Shown here in pieces: positions 52,525 through 63,199 of a DNA stretch of 64,000 nucleotides (within the stretch, counting starts at the first letter, position 1; every line of letters begins with the position of its first letter). The position numbers and the translations under genes are program-made. The notes beneath the pieces are model-generated. The model worked only from the letters and a program-made list of their open reading frames with translations. It did no database searches and had not been told where the DNA came from. Origin of the DNA: an uncultured Gammaproteobacteria bacterium (lineage in GTDB: Bacteria > Pseudomonadota > Gammaproteobacteria > Steroidobacterales > XN24); contig CAMYOC010000048.1 of assembly GCA_947259915.1 (NCBI GenBank), positions 62,001 through 126,000 on the forward strand, given 5' to 3'.

Positions 52525-53082
52525 ATGAGCCGGGTCCGTGCTGTCGATCGAGCTGCCCGTGCGCTCCGCGATGGCGGCGTCGTCGCCTACCCGACGGAGT
52601 CAGTGTTCGGCCTCGGCTGCGATCCGCTCGATCCCGAAGCCGTGGCGAGGATCCTCTCGATCAAGCGGCGTCCCGTGGACAGTGGTTTGATCCTGCTGGC
52701 TGCAGCAGTGGAGCAGCTCGACGCCTATATCTGCCCTGCTCCGGCCGAACGCGAGCGGATGCTGGCCAGCTGGCCGGGTCCGGTAACATGGGTCGTCGCG
52801 GCGACGCCCGGCGTACCGGCCTGGATCACCGGCGGTCGCAGCAGCATCGCCGTTCGGGTTACCGCGGAGCCCGTGGCCGCAGCCCTGTGTCGGGCGGCAG
52901 ACATGGCCATCGTCTCCACCAGCGCCAACCGCAGCGGACGGCCACCGGCGCGCAGCACCCTGCAGACGCGTCGCCGGTTCGCTGCCGTCGTAGACGAGAT
53001 TCTGCCGGGCGCAGTGGGCGGCTACTCGCGACCGACCGAAATCCGCCTCGCCAGCACGGGTGATGTGCTGCGGGCAGCCTGA
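52525..53082 (+). CDS. tsaC: Threonylcarbamoyl-AMP synthase (TsaC/YrdC)
   Basis: This 185-residue protein makes threonylcarbamoyl-AMP for the t6A modification of tRNAs that read ANN codons. The YrdC core is visible: VVAYPTESVFGLGCDPLD, the KRRPVDSGLILL loop and the STSANRSGRPPA motif. Its length shows the short TsaC form without the Sua5 extension. It follows topA by nine bases. Confidence 0.95.
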   Translation: MSRVRAVDRAARALRDGGVVAYPTESVFGLGCDPLDPEAVARILSIKRRPVDSGLILLAAAVEQLDAYICPAPAERERMLASWPGPVTWVVAATPGVPAWITGGRSSIAVRVTAEPVAAALCRAADMAIVSTSANRSGRPPARSTLQTRRRFAAVVDEILPGAVGGYSRPTEIRLASTGDVLRAA

Positions 53083-53100
53083 AACGAAACGGGGAAACAG

Positions 53101-54027
53101 ATGAGCGTCGACGAGTCCGAGATTGGCGCGGTAGAAACGTGGCTGCGCGCGCTCCACGATCAGCTTACCGACGGTCTGGAACAGCTTGACGGCGGCGGCC
53201 GCTTCCGCCGCGAGCAATGGGAGCGCCCTGAAGGTGGCGGGGGCGATAGCCGGGTACTGGAAGACGGCGCTCTGTTCGAGAAAGGCGGGATCAATTTCTC
53301 TCTGGTGCATGGCGAGCGCCTGCCGCCAACGGCGAGCGCGCGGCGACCGGAGCTGGCCGGCCGCGGCTTCAAGGCCATGGGTGTGTCCATGGTGCTGCAT
53401 CCGCATAATCCTTATGTGCCGACGACCCACGGCAACTGGCGTTTTTTTGTCGCCGAGAAACCCGGCGAGGCGCCGGTCTGGTGGTTCGGCGGCGGCTTTG
53501 ACCTGACCCCCTATTACGGCTTCGAAGAGGACGCGGTGCATTGGCATTGCGTGGCCAGAGACGCCTGCGCCGAATTCGGCGACGATGTCTATCCGCGTTT
53601 CAAACAATGGTGCGACGAATATTTCTTTCTGCGCCACCGGAATGAGACACGGGGTGCCGGGGGCCTGTTCTTCGACGATCTCAACGAGTGGGGTTTCGAA
53701 CGCAGCTTCGCCTTCTCGCGCAACGTCGCGGACGCGTTCCTTAAAGGCTACCGGCCGATCGCGGAGCGTCGCCGCGAGACCGCATTCGGTAAACGGGAAC
53801 GGGAGTTCCAGGTCTATCGGCGCGGCCGCTACGTCGAGTTCAATCTGGTCTATGACCGCGGCACATTATTCGGTCTGCAGTCAGGCGGCCGCACCGAATC
53901 CATCCTCATGTCGCTGCCGCCTCTGGTCAGCTGGCGCTACGACTGGCGCCCGGACCCGGGTTCGCCCGAAGCCGCCTTGTACGAGGATTTTCTGCGCCCC
54001 CGGGACTGGCTTGGACTGAATCCGTGA
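53101..54027 (+). CDS. hemF: Oxygen-dependent coproporphyrinogen III oxidase
   Basis: This 308-residue enzyme converts coproporphyrinogen III to protoporphyrinogen IX in haem synthesis, using oxygen. Family blocks include [42 protein letters not shown], the [14 protein letters not shown] segment and the final [30 protein letters not shown]. Its presence implies an aerobic or microaerobic lifestyle. The stop overlaps the next gene as GTGA. Confidence 0.98.
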   Translation: MSVDESEIGAVETWLRALHDQLTDGLEQLDGGGRFRREQWERPEGGGGDSRVLEDGALFEKGGINFSLVHGERLPPTASARRPELAGRGFKAMGVSMVLHPHNPYVPTTHGNWRFFVAEKPGEAPVWWFGGGFDLTPYYGFEEDAVHWHCVARDACAEFGDDVYPRFKQWCDEYFFLRHRNETRGAGGLFFDDLNEWGFERSFAFSRNVADAFLKGYRPIAERRRETAFGKREREFQVYRRGRYVEFNLVYDRGTLFGLQSGGRTESILMSLPPLVSWRYDWRPDPGSPEAALYEDFLRPRDWLGLNP

Positions 54028-54473
54028 GCCGCTCCCAGCCGCGATTTCATCTGGCGTTTCCGGTTACCGATCTGCAGGCGGCACGCGATTTTTATACCAC
54101 CGTGCTGGGATGTGGCATCGGCCGTGAGGCACCACGCTGGATCGACTTCGATTTCCAGGGTCACCAGATTACCGCCCATCTGGTGGCGTCCATGGATGTT
54201 GCTGATGCCAACGCCGTGGACGGCGACCGGGTGCCGGCGCGGCACTTCGGGCTCATCCTGGCGTGGGACGAGTGGGAGTCGCTGGCCACCCGGCTGAAGG
54301 CGCGTGGCACCAGGTTCCTGATCGGTCCAAAGGTGCGTTTCCCGGGTCGGGCCGGAGAACAGGCCACACTTTTTTTGCTTGATCCCGCAGGTAACGCGCT
54401 GGAATTCAAATCCTTCCGCGACGACAGCCAGGTGTTTGCGCGCGAGTCTGCCGCGAGCCCGGGGCCGGATTGA
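54024..54473 (+). CDS. Single-domain VOC/glyoxalase-like protein
   Basis: This 149-residue protein has the VOC pattern: [23 protein letters not shown] at the start, [11 protein letters not shown] in the middle and [15 protein letters not shown] near the end, the latter giving a likely metal-binding Glu. The start is a GTG in a GTGA overlap with hemF. Substrate unknown. Confidence 0.87.
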   Translation: MSRSQPRFHLAFPVTDLQAARDFYTTVLGCGIGREAPRWIDFDFQGHQITAHLVASMDVADANAVDGDRVPARHFGLILAWDEWESLATRLKARGTRFLIGPKVRFPGRAGEQATLFLLDPAGNALEFKSFRDDSQVFARESAASPGPD

Positions 54474-54482
54474 AACGGTAGT

Positions 54483-54869
54483 TCAGAACAACTGACCGAG
54501 ATTGGCCAGTGCCAGCACGAACAGCACAACCCAGGTCAGCACCACACCCCAGAATCGGCCAAACGAGGTGCCAGCGGTACGCAACAGCCCCAGCGCATGC
54601 AGGATCCTCGCGGCCAGGAATATCGCGCCACTGGCGATCAGCAGCCAGCGGGCGCCCCCGCTCATCTCGTAACACAACATCATTAGCAGCACGAACGGAG
54701 CGTGTTCGGCCAGATTTCCGTGGGCACGGATGGCCCTGTTCAGGGTCGTGTTCCCGCCATCCCCGATACCGATCTTCGCCTTGTGCCGGAAACCAGCGAC
54801 ACGGGCGGAAAGGGCCAAAAACAACAGACTGATCAGCGCCGCAGTGACACCGGTGATAACAGGGTGCAT
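54483..54869 (-). CDS. MAPEG family membrane protein
   Basis: This 128-residue protein has four membrane helices and the MAPEG-type block LAEHAPFVLLMMLCYEM between helices 1 and 2, with the conserved Asn/Arg region TLNRAIRAHGN. MAPEG proteins are membrane glutathione transferase-like enzymes or, in bacteria, proteins of unclear substrate. It is convergent with the VOC gene. Confidence 0.88.
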   Translation of the reverse strand: MHPVITGVTAALISLLFLALSARVAGFRHKAKIGIGDGGNTTLNRAIRAHGNLAEHAPFVLLMMLCYEMSGGARWLLIASGAIFLAARILHALGLLRTAGTSFGRFWGVVLTWVVLFVLALANLGQLF

Positions 54870-54934
54870 CGGATTCTCCTCGATTCAACGGGGATCAATT
54901 GTAATCGCTGATTGTCGCCGGTCACGCGTCAGGG

Positions 54935-55531
54935 TCAGGGTTTGCCGTGCTGACAAGCCGCATAGCGGAAACAGTCCAGCAGATGATCGTTGATCAGCCC
55001 GGTAGCCTGCAGATGCGAATAGATGATGGTGCTGCCGACAAAGCGGAAACCGCGCCGTTTCAGATCCTTGCTGATGCGGTCAGACAGCGGTGTCCATGCG
55101 GGAACATCCTGCTGGCGGCGCCAGCGATTCTGCAGCGGGATGCCGTCAACAAAGTCCCACAGATAGTCGCTGAAACTGCCAAACTCTTCCTGCACCGCGA
55201 GAAAAGCGCGCGCATTGCTCACGGTGGATGCGACCTTTAGCCGGTTGCGCACGATTGCCGGATCCTGCAGCAATTTCTCGACCCGGCGCGGCGTGAACCG
55301 CGCGACCTTGCCCGGATCAAAGCCGGCGAACGCGCGTCGGTAGCCATCGCGTTTGTGCAGGATCGTGGCCCAGGACAGACCGGCCTGGGCGCCCTCGAGG
55401 GTGAGGAATTCGAACTGGCGACGGTCGTCACGCACCGGCACGCCCCATTCGCAGTCGTGATAATCGAGATAGGCCTGGCTGACGCCGAGAGCCCAGGGAC
55501 AACGTTGCGTTTCTTTGGATGCTTTGGCCAT
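54935..55531 (-). CDS. tag: DNA-3-methyladenine glycosylase I
   Basis: This 198-residue enzyme excises 3-methyladenine from alkylated DNA. It has the zinc-site residues in RCPWALGVSQAYLDYHDCEWGVPV and near the C terminus (HLLDCFRYAAC), the EFLTLEGAQAGLSWATIL block and a typical length. I chose the ATG at 55531; the upstream part of the frame runs through the terminator of the EGKCG gene. Confidence 0.95.
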   Translation of the reverse strand: MAKASKETQRCPWALGVSQAYLDYHDCEWGVPVRDDRRQFEFLTLEGAQAGLSWATILHKRDGYRRAFAGFDPGKVARFTPRRVEKLLQDPAIVRNRLKVASTVSNARAFLAVQEEFGSFSDYLWDFVDGIPLQNRWRRQQDVPAWTPLSDRISKDLKRRGFRFVGSTIIYSHLQATGLINDHLLDCFRYAACQHGKP

Positions 55532-55559
55532 CACGGCATATCGGGCTGTCAGAAAGAGC

Positions 55560-55589
55560 AAACCCCGGCCAGTCACCCGGCCGGGGTTT
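55560..55589 (-). terminator. Bidirectional-looking terminator after the EGKCG gene
   Basis: An 11-base-pair perfect stem (55560-55570 with 55579-55589, 8-base loop) is followed on the minus strand by TTGCTCTTTCT. It lies 39 bases past the stop codon of the EGKCG gene and separates it from tag. Confidence 0.75.
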
Positions 55590-55627
55590 GCCGTCAGTGC
55601 CCTAGGCCGGGCCTGTAACGGATAGGA

Positions 55628-55981
55628 TCAGGAGCTGCCGCCGCACTTGCCTTCGCCGCATTTGCCCTCGTCACCCTTCTCTCCGCCACACTTGCCCTCT
55701 TCACCCTTCTCGCCGCACTTGCCCTCTTCACCCTTCTCGCCACCGCACTTGCCTTCGCCGCACTTGCCTTCTTCACCCTTGGCTTCGTCGCCCTTCTCGC
55801 CGCCGCACTTGCCTTCGCCACACTTGCCTTCGCCCATGTGGGCATCAGCCATGTAGCCGCTGCTCAGCGCGGTCATCGCGAACGGGGTGGTGTCCGCGTT
55901 GGCCACGGAAATCCCGGTCAGGGAAGTCGCCAGCGCAGCGCCGACAGCCAGGGAAACGGGTTTGATGGTTTTCTCGCTCAT
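55628..55981 (-). CDS. Secreted EGKCG-repeat protein (HvfA-like RiPP precursor)
   Basis: This 117-residue protein has an N-terminal Sec-type signal (hydrophobic 10-27, cleavage near ANA at 27-29), a short spacer, and from residue 50 to the end a low-complexity region made of Gly, Glu, Lys and Cys with eight EGKCG motifs and exactly eight Cys. This is the hallmark of HvfA/GigA-type precursors, whose EGKCG Cys are converted by a DUF692 (MNIO) enzyme and a DUF2063 partner to thioamide/oxazolone groups that bind copper. Neither partner is in the window. AGGAGA precedes ATG. It sits 63 bases behind an ECF sigma/DUF3379 pair on the same strand. Confidence 0.85.
   Translation of the reverse strand: MSEKTIKPVSLAVGAALATSLTGISVANADTTPFAMTALSSGYMADAHMGEGKCGEGKCGGEKGDEAKGEEGKCGEGKCGGEKGEEGKCGEKGEEGKCGGEKGDEGKCGEGKCGGSS
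55632..55835 (-). repeat. Tandem repeats encoding EGKCG units
   Basis: The last two thirds of the gene are built from imperfect tandem units of 15 to 30 bases coding for EGKCG and GEKG(D/E). Copies differ at third codon positions, so the array is old enough to have diverged but may still expand or contract by slippage. Confidence 0.8.
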
Positions 55982-56044
55982 GCTCTCTTTCTCCTATCGG
56001 AACAAGCCCCTTGCGGGACTAACGTACCCCGGTCCGGGGCGCTA

Positions 56045-56671
56045 TCACAGTCGCCAGCGCAACGCGTTGGCTACCTGATCTCGTACTTCGCTGATGTCTT
56101 CATCAGCCTCACCGACGACGGCGATGCTGCCGCCGTCTTGCAGCGGCACGATAGTGCCGATGAATCCGTCTTCGTCCAGACTCACTTGTGTATCGACCTG
56201 CTCCTCAGGCAACAACAACACGGTGACCGGCCCATGGCTGGCCTGGACCACAAAATGCGCCACCATGTGACCGCGGAACGGGCACAGCCGGACATAACTG
56301 ACCGCTGGCGGCGCCACCGACAAACGGGCGCCTGCCTGCTGCAAGACCTGGTCGAATTCGCCGGTCGCCACCACCGACTCGGTGCGCCGCAGCGACGCCG
56401 GCTCGTGGTTCATATGGGCCATCACGTCGGTGGCCAGATCACCGCTACTGAAATAGCGGGCGTCGTAATAATTGTTGACCGTCACGCCGACAGCGATGAG
56501 AACGCTCGCGGCCACCGCTAGCGACAACCAGCGGCGTGGGCGTCGGACGGCCGCCGGGGCCCCGGCGGCAGGCACGTCGATACGCAACGCGCGCGCCAGC
56601 AGTGACTCGAATGCGTCATCACCGCCGGGTCCGATGTTGTCGTCTCGCAGATTTTTGCCTTCGTGTTCCAT
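56045..56671 (-). CDS. DUF3379-type anti-sigma factor
   Basis: This 208-residue protein has a cytoplasmic N-terminal part (FESLLARALRIDVPAAG), one membrane helix (about 49-66, LSLAVAASVLIAVGVTV) and a periplasmic domain with VSYVRLCPFRGHMVAHFVVQ and PVTVLLLPEE. This matches DUF3379 proteins, which are encoded next to ECF sigma factors and are thought to hold them inactive. ATG 56671 overlaps the sigma stop codon (TGATG). Confidence 0.85.
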   Translation of the reverse strand: MEHEGKNLRDDNIGPGGDDAFESLLARALRIDVPAAGAPAAVRRPRRWLSLAVAASVLIAVGVTVNNYYDARYFSSGDLATDVMAHMNHEPASLRRTESVVATGEFDQVLQQAGARLSVAPPAVSYVRLCPFRGHMVAHFVVQASHGPVTVLLLPEEQVDTQVSLDEDGFIGTIVPLQDGGSIAVVGEADEDISEVRDQVANALRWRL

Positions 56672-57192
56672 CAATGCTCGTTATCGTCTGCCACTTGCGC
56701 CATACCCAGCGTCTGTTTCAACCTGGCTCGCGCCCGATGCAGCCGGGTCAGGACTGCGCCCTCGGTCAATTCCATCAGCTGGGCGATCTCGCGGGCCGTG
56801 TGCCCCATCAATACCTGCAGCGCCAGCGGCTCGCGGTAATCGTCATCGAGTTCGAAGATCGCGTGCCGCATCTCATCGAGGCGGGGATCGTCTTCGGCGC
56901 TGCTCAACTGCTCCTCGAAATCCTTGAAATCTACCGTTTCCAGACGTTTCCGCTCGAAGGTCCGGGCGAACTCGCGCCGGACGATGGATACCAGCCAGGC
57001 CTTGGCCGAACTCGCATCCTCGAGGTTCCCAAAGGCCTTCCAGCCCCTCAGCAGCGCCTCCTGGACCACGTCCTCCGCCAGTTGCCGGTCACGGCCAAGC
57101 CAGAACGCATAGCGGTAAAGATCTGGCCGCAGACGCAGGCTGAGGTCGTTGAACTCCCGCCGGAGTTCCAGCTCGGATTTTGCTGCTGTCAT
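56671..57192 (-). CDS. ECF-type RNA polymerase sigma factor
   Basis: This 173-residue sigma factor has region 2 (LYRYAFWLGRDRQLAEDVVQEALLRGWKAF) and region 4 (REPLALQVLMGHTAREIAQLMELTEGAVLTRLHRARARLK). I chose the ATG at 57190-57192 (MTAAKSELELRREF) as the family-like start. It forms an operon with the DUF3379 anti-sigma gene and probably with the EGKCG gene, so a metal or envelope-stress signal is plausible. Confidence 0.93.
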   Translation of the reverse strand: MTAAKSELELRREFNDLSLRLRPDLYRYAFWLGRDRQLAEDVVQEALLRGWKAFGNLEDASSAKAWLVSIVRREFARTFERKRLETVDFKDFEEQLSSAEDDPRLDEMRHAIFELDDDYREPLALQVLMGHTAREIAQLMELTEGAVLTRLHRARARLKQTLGMAQVADDNEH

Positions 57193-57229
57193 GGTTTTAG
57201 ACCGGCCCCGGGGGAAATTTATTACGCGG

Positions 57230-58315
<1,086 letters not shown>

Positions 58316-58316
<1 letters not shown>

Positions 58317-59149
58317 TGAGCACCGACGGACCCGATCTCTACGGCCTCGTCGGTCATCCGGTCGCCCATAGCCGCTCGCCGCTGATCCACCGTCGCTTTG
58401 CCGAGCAAACCGGGCAGCACATCGAATTCGTGCTGATCGATGTGGCTCCGGGCGAATTTATCGGGCAGGTAGCGTCATTCCGCGGCCGTGGCGGGCGCGG
58501 TCTCAACGTGACCCTGCCCTACAAGGGCGATGCCTGCGACTACGCCGATCGTCTGAGCGAACGCGCCCGTCTTGCCGCCGCGGTCAACACCCTGGCCTGG
58601 CTGGAAGATGGCCAGGTGTTTGGCGACAACACCGACGGCGCCGGTCTGGTCGCCGATCTGCAGATCAATCTGGATGTCGCTCTCGACGGCCGGCGGGTCC
58701 TGCTGATGGGCGCCGGCGGCGCCGCACGCGGGGCGCTTGCACCGCTCGCTGCGGCAGGACCGGCGGAGATCGTGATCGCCAACCGCACCGTCTCCAGGGC
58801 GGCGGCGCTGGCTGCACAATTCCGCGGCGTCGGTTCGATCACGGCTACGGGATATCAGGACATCGACGGTGCGTTCGATGTCATCATCAACGCCACCTCG
58901 GCCAGTCTTGAACGGACGGTGCCGCCGCTCCCGGAATCCGTCATCGGTGCAGACACCTTCTGTTACGACATGATGTATCAGGCCGGCCCCACGGCCTTCC
59001 TCGCCTGGGCCACAGCACGCGGTGCCGGTGGCGTTGCCGACGGCTCCGGCATGCTGGTGGAACAGGCCGCGGAATCGTTTGAGCTGTGGCGCGGCGTGCG
59101 GCCCGACACCGCGCCGGTGCTGGCGGAAATACGCAGCCTGCTGGTTTGA
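58316..59149 (+). CDS. aroE: Shikimate dehydrogenase
   Basis: This 277-residue enzyme reduces 3-dehydroshikimate with NADPH in aromatic amino acid synthesis. Substrate-binding motifs VGHPVAHSRSPLIHR and GLNVTLPYKGDA, the NTDGAGLV segment, the NADP loop LLMGAGGAARGAL with the NRT arginine, and the closing DGSGMLVEQAAESFELW are all present. ATG 58316 shares a base with hemB's stop codon. Confidence 0.97.
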
Positions 59150-59158
59150 GGCCCGCGC

Positions 59159-59692
59159 TCAGCTGGTGCCGAGGTAACGGTTCTTCAGACGCACATAATG
59201 CGCTGCCGAATAACGCAGCATCTCAAACTCGTCCTGTTCCAGATCGCGCACCCGCTTCGCCGGCCGGCCCCGATACAAGGAACCGGCGCTCAGACGATAG
59301 CCGGGCGCCACCAGACTGCCGGCGGCGAGCATCACATCGTCTTCCAGCACTGCACCGTCCATGACGCAGCTGGTCATGCCGATCAGACAGCGGTCGCCGA
59401 TTTCGCAGGCGTGCAGCGTGACCTGGTGCCCGACCGTGACATCGTTGCCGATCAACAGCGGCAGCCCACCGGGCGAATACGGCCCGTCATGGGTCACGTG
59501 CAGCACGCTGCCGTCCTGGATATTGCTGCGCTGGCCGATATGGATCTCGTTCACATCTCCACGCACCACCGTACCCGGCCACAGGGAGACATCGTCGCCC
59601 AATGTGACCTGACCGATCACCACCGCCATCGGATCCACATAGACACCGCGCCCGGCCACCGGCCGGTGCTCGCCAAAGGCTCTCAGCTTCAT
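59159..59692 (-). CDS. Gamma-carbonic anhydrase family protein (YrdA-like)
   Basis: This 177-residue protein is a left-handed beta-helix of hexapeptide repeats, with metal-ligand His in [12 protein letters not shown] and [16 protein letters not shown], as in YrdA/CaiE gamma-class proteins. It has a C-terminal helix. Such proteins bind zinc but often lack clear carbonic anhydrase activity. Its start overlaps the stop of the gor gene by four bases (ATGA). Confidence 0.92.
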   Translation of the reverse strand: MKLRAFGEHRPVAGRGVYVDPMAVVIGQVTLGDDVSLWPGTVVRGDVNEIHIGQRSNIQDGSVLHVTHDGPYSPGGLPLLIGNDVTVGHQVTLHACEIGDRCLIGMTSCVMDGAVLEDDVMLAAGSLVAPGYRLSAGSLYRGRPAKRVRDLEQDEFEMLRYSAAHYVRLKNRYLGTS

Positions 59693-61050
59693 CCGCCCTG
59701 TACCTGTCGCATGGTCACGAGCTCCTCGGCGCTGGTCGGATGGATCGCGACGGTGTCATCCAGATCCTGCTTGCGCGCGCCCATGCGGATAGCCACGGCA
59801 AAACCCTGCATCATTTCATCCGCGCCCGGACCGATCACATGACAACCCACGACTTTCTCCTCGGCACCGGCGGTGATGAGCTTCATCGCGGTCTGGCTCT
59901 TGTCCTCGAACATGGACTGGTACAGCGGCACGAACCGGGATGTGTAGGTTTTGACCGCCTCGCCATAGCGGGCGTGGGCCTCCGGCTCGGTCATCCCGAC
60001 CGTGCCGATCGGTGGATGGCTGAAGATCACCGTCGGGATGTTGGCGTAATCCAGATGCCGGTCTGTCATCCCGCCGAACACCCGGTCCGCCAGCCTCCGG
60101 CCCGCGGCGATCGCCACCGGTGTCAGCGCCTCGCGACCGGTGATATCGCCCAGCGCATAGATGCCGTCCACGTTGGTGTTCTGGTATTCGTCGGTCGGCA
60201 CGAACCCGGCCGCGTCCATCCTTACGCCGGCGTTGGCCAGCGCCAGATCCGCGCTGGCCGGACTGCGCCCCACCGCCCAGAGCAGACAATCGTAGCCGCG
60301 GAAATGACGGCCATCCTCGATCTCGAGATCGATCTGGCCGGCACTGCCCGAAACGGCCAGCGGTACCGCCCGGGTCACCACCTCGATACCGTCTCTCGCC
60401 ATCGCGTCCATCAGGCTCTCGCGCAGCATCGGATCAAAGCTGCGCAACACGCCGTCCTTGCGCGTGAGCACCGTGACCTCACTGCCGAGGGATCTGAATA
60501 CGCCGGCCAGTTCCACCGAGACATAGCCGCTGCCGGCAATCAGCACCCGCTCCGGCCGCTGCTCGAGTTCAAAAAACCCATCCGAGGTAATCCCCAGATC
60601 AACTCCGGGTACATCCGGCAGGGTGGGGTAACCGCCTGTCGCGATAACCACATGCGGGCTGGTTAGCGTGTGGCCCGATACGCCCACCTTGTGCGGGCCA
60701 AGAAACCGCGCGCGACCCTCGAACGTCGTGATGTTCTTTTGTTCGAGGTTACGGGCATAGATACCGTTCAGGCGCGCCACGTAAGCGTCGCGCTTGACCT
60801 TTAATTCATTCCAGTCATGACCCTGTGTGCTGATCGAAAATCCATAGCCGGCGGCCTCGTGCATCACATGGGCGATGGACGCGGCATTCCACATGACTTT
60901 CTTCGGCACACAGCCGACGTTGACACAGGTGCCGCCCAGGCGTCCGGATTCGATCAGGGCCACGGACGCCCCGTACTCGGTGGCGCGCTGGGCGGCGGCG
61001 AGGCCGCCACTGCCCCCGCCGATCACGATCAGGTCGAATGAATTCTCCAT
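59689..61050 (-). CDS. gor: Glutathione-disulfide reductase
   Basis: This 453-residue flavoenzyme reduces oxidised glutathione with NADPH. It has the FAD site [18 protein letters not shown], the redox pair in [17 protein letters not shown], an NADPH site near [16 protein letters not shown], and the catalytic C-terminal His-Glu pair in [11 protein letters not shown] chose the ATG at 61050 with GGGAGC upstream. Confidence 0.95.
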   Translation of the reverse strand: MENSFDLIVIGGGSGGLAAAQRATEYGASVALIESGRLGGTCVNVGCVPKKVMWNAASIAHVMHEAAGYGFSISTQGHDWNELKVKRDAYVARLNGIYARNLEQKNITTFEGRARFLGPHKVGVSGHTLTSPHVVIATGGYPTLPDVPGVDLGITSDGFFELEQRPERVLIAGSGYVSVELAGVFRSLGSEVTVLTRKDGVLRSFDPMLRESLMDAMARDGIEVVTRAVPLAVSGSAGQIDLEIEDGRHFRGYDCLLWAVGRSPASADLALANAGVRMDAAGFVPTDEYQNTNVDGIYALGDITGREALTPVAIAAGRRLADRVFGGMTDRHLDYANIPTVIFSHPPIGTVGMTEPEAHARYGEAVKTYTSRFVPLYQSMFEDKSQTAMKLITAGAEEKVVGCHVIGPGADEMMQGFAVAIRMGARKQDLDDTVAIHPTSAEELVTMRQVQGG

Positions 61051-61168
61051 TGCGCGCTCCCGATGAGCTCCGGACACGGACCGCAGAGTTTACTGTAGGA
61101 GAGGCGCAAGATCGCAACCGGCCCTGATATCATTACCTGCCGTTTCCACGACCATCCCCGATATACCT

Positions 61169-63199
61169 ATGAATAACCCTTTACTCGAACTCTCAGATCT
61201 GCCCCGTTTCAGCGCCATCCGACCGGAACACGTGGAGCCGGCCGTGGATCAGGTGCTGGCCGAAAATCGCGCGGCGCTGCAGTCGCTGCTGCACGGCTCG
61301 GAGGCAAGCTGGGCCAGCGTCGTCGAACCGCTGGAACGTATGGGTCACCGGCTCGGCCGGGTTTGGGCACCTGTCGGTCACATGAACGCAGTGGTCAATT
61401 CCGAGCCGCTGCGGGAGGCCTACAACCGCTGTCTGCCCAAGCTCAGCGACTACAGCACCGAGCTGGGCCAAAACGAGGACCTGTTCCAGGCCTATCGATC
61501 CGTGTCCGATGTCGACACCAGGCTCGATCCGGCGCAGCGCAAGGTCATCGAGCACCGGCTGCGGGATTTCCGTCTCTCCGGCGTTGCGCTGGCCGGCCCG
61601 GAGAAAGAACGCTTCCGTAGCCTGATGCAGGAATTATCCACGCTGCAGGCGAAGTTCGAGGAGAATTTGCTCGACGCCACCAACGCCTGGTCCCGACAGA
61701 TCACCGACGGCGATGAGCTGGACGGGCTGCCATCGGATGTGAAGGAGCGCGCGCGCTCCGCGGCAGAGGCGAAAGACCTCAAGGGCTGGCTGCTCGAGCT
61801 GGACTTCCCGACCTACCATGCGGTGCTCAGCCACGCCCGCAGCGACGGTTTGCGGCGCGACTTTTACGAAGCCTGGACGACCCGCGCCTCGGGCATCGGT
61901 CCCCATGCAGGGCGCTGGGACAACACGCAGATCATGGAACAGATCCTGGCGGCCCGTCATGAGGCGGCCAGCCTGCTCGGCTACGCCAGTTTCGCGGAAT
62001 ATTCGCTGGCCACAAAGATGGCCGAGGAAACCGGCGAGGTGCTGGGTTTCCTCGAGGATCTGGCCGCGCGCAGCCGCCTGGCCGCAGAGCGCGATTTCGC
62101 CGAGATCGAGACATTTGCCGGGCGCACGCTGCAGGCCTGGGATGTGGCCTATTACGCCGAGCGGCTGCGCCAGGAGCGTTACACCATCTCTGACGATGCG
62201 TTACGGCCCTATTTCCCGGTCGACCGCGTCATGCAGGGCATGTTCGCGCTGGTAGAAACCCTGTTCGGTATCCGTATTGCGTCGGTATCCGGCAGGGAAA
62301 TCTGGCACGAGGACGTCTCCTACTACGAAGTTTCGGACGCGGAAGGGCCACGCGGCGGTTTCTATGTGGACCTCTACGCGCGCCAGCGCAAGCGCGGCGG
62401 TGCCTGGATGGACGACTGTGTGGGCCGGGCACAGCTTGGCGACCGACTCGATCGGCCGGTCGCGTTTCTGGTCTGCAATTTTATGCCGGCCACCGGTGAC
62501 CGGCCGCCGTTGCTGACTCATGACGAGGTAGTGACCCTGTTCCACGAGTTCGGCCACACGCTGCATCATCTGTTGACCCGGGTGGACTATCCCAGCGTCT
62601 CCGGGATCAACGGCGTGGCCTGGGACGCGGTGGAGCTGCCGAGCCAGTTTATGGAGAATTTCGCCTGGCAGGCTGACGTGTTGCCGACCATCTCCGGCCA
62701 TTACCAGAGCGGCGAACCGTTGCCGGCAGACTTGCTTGAGCGTCTGCTCGCCAGCCGCAATTTCCAGTCCGGCATGCAGATGGTGCGGCAGCTCGAGTTC
62801 GCGTTGTTCGACTTTCGCATCCACGCCGCAGATCACGCGCTATCGACCGCCGAGATAAAGCAGACGCTGGATCAGGTCCGCGACCAGGTCGCGGTCGTGC
62901 CCTATCCGGAGATCAACCGATTCGCCAACGGCTTTTCGCACATCTTCGCCGGCGGTTACGCGGCGGGGTACTATAGCTACAAGTGGGCGGAGTTGCTGTC
63001 GGCAGATGCCTTCGCCGCATTCGAGGAATCCGGGGTGCTCAATCCTGAAACCGGGCGTCGGTTCCTGCAGTCGGTACTGGAGGTCGGAGGGAGCGTAGAC
63101 GCGATGGATACCTTCGTCGCCTTCCGCGGCCGCAGGCCACAACCGGATGCGCTGCTGCGGCATTCGGGCATCGCTGTCGAGTCTCCCGGGAATCATTGA
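61169..63199 (+). CDS. prlC: Oligopeptidase A (M3 family)
   Basis: This 676-residue zinc peptidase cleaves oligopeptides in the cytoplasm, including free signal peptides. The zinc site is LFHEFGHTLHHLL (about residue 460), followed by the downstream Glu ligand in GVAWDAVELPSQFMENF. The C-terminal YAAGYYSYKWAELLSADAF and the length fit the family. Its stop overlaps the xthA start (TGATG). Confidence 0.97.
   Translation: MNNPLLELSDLPRFSAIRPEHVEPAVDQVLAENRAALQSLLHGSEASWASVVEPLERMGHRLGRVWAPVGHMNAVVNSEPLREAYNRCLPKLSDYSTELGQNEDLFQAYRSVSDVDTRLDPAQRKVIEHRLRDFRLSGVALAGPEKERFRSLMQELSTLQAKFEENLLDATNAWSRQITDGDELDGLPSDVKERARSAAEAKDLKGWLLELDFPTYHAVLSHARSDGLRRDFYEAWTTRASGIGPHAGRWDNTQIMEQILAARHEAASLLGYASFAEYSLATKMAEETGEVLGFLEDLAARSRLAAERDFAEIETFAGRTLQAWDVAYYAERLRQERYTISDDALRPYFPVDRVMQGMFALVETLFGIRIASVSGREIWHEDVSYYEVSDAEGPRGGFYVDLYARQRKRGGAWMDDCVGRAQLGDRLDRPVAFLVCNFMPATGDRPPLLTHDEVVTLFHEFGHTLHHLLTRVDYPSVSGINGVAWDAVELPSQFMENFAWQADVLPTISGHYQSGEPLPADLLERLLASRNFQSGMQMVRQLEFALFDFRIHAADHALSTAEIKQTLDQVRDQVAVVPYPEINRFANGFSHIFAGGYAAGYYSYKWAELLSADAFAAFEESGVLNPETGRRFLQSVLEVGGSVDAMDTFVAFRGRRPQPDALLRHSGIAVESPGNH

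Noticed and set aside
55632-55835. A possible CRISPR-like or minisatellite array
   Set aside because: The repeats are in frame, differ mostly at third codon positions and encode EGKCG units, and there are no unique spacers.
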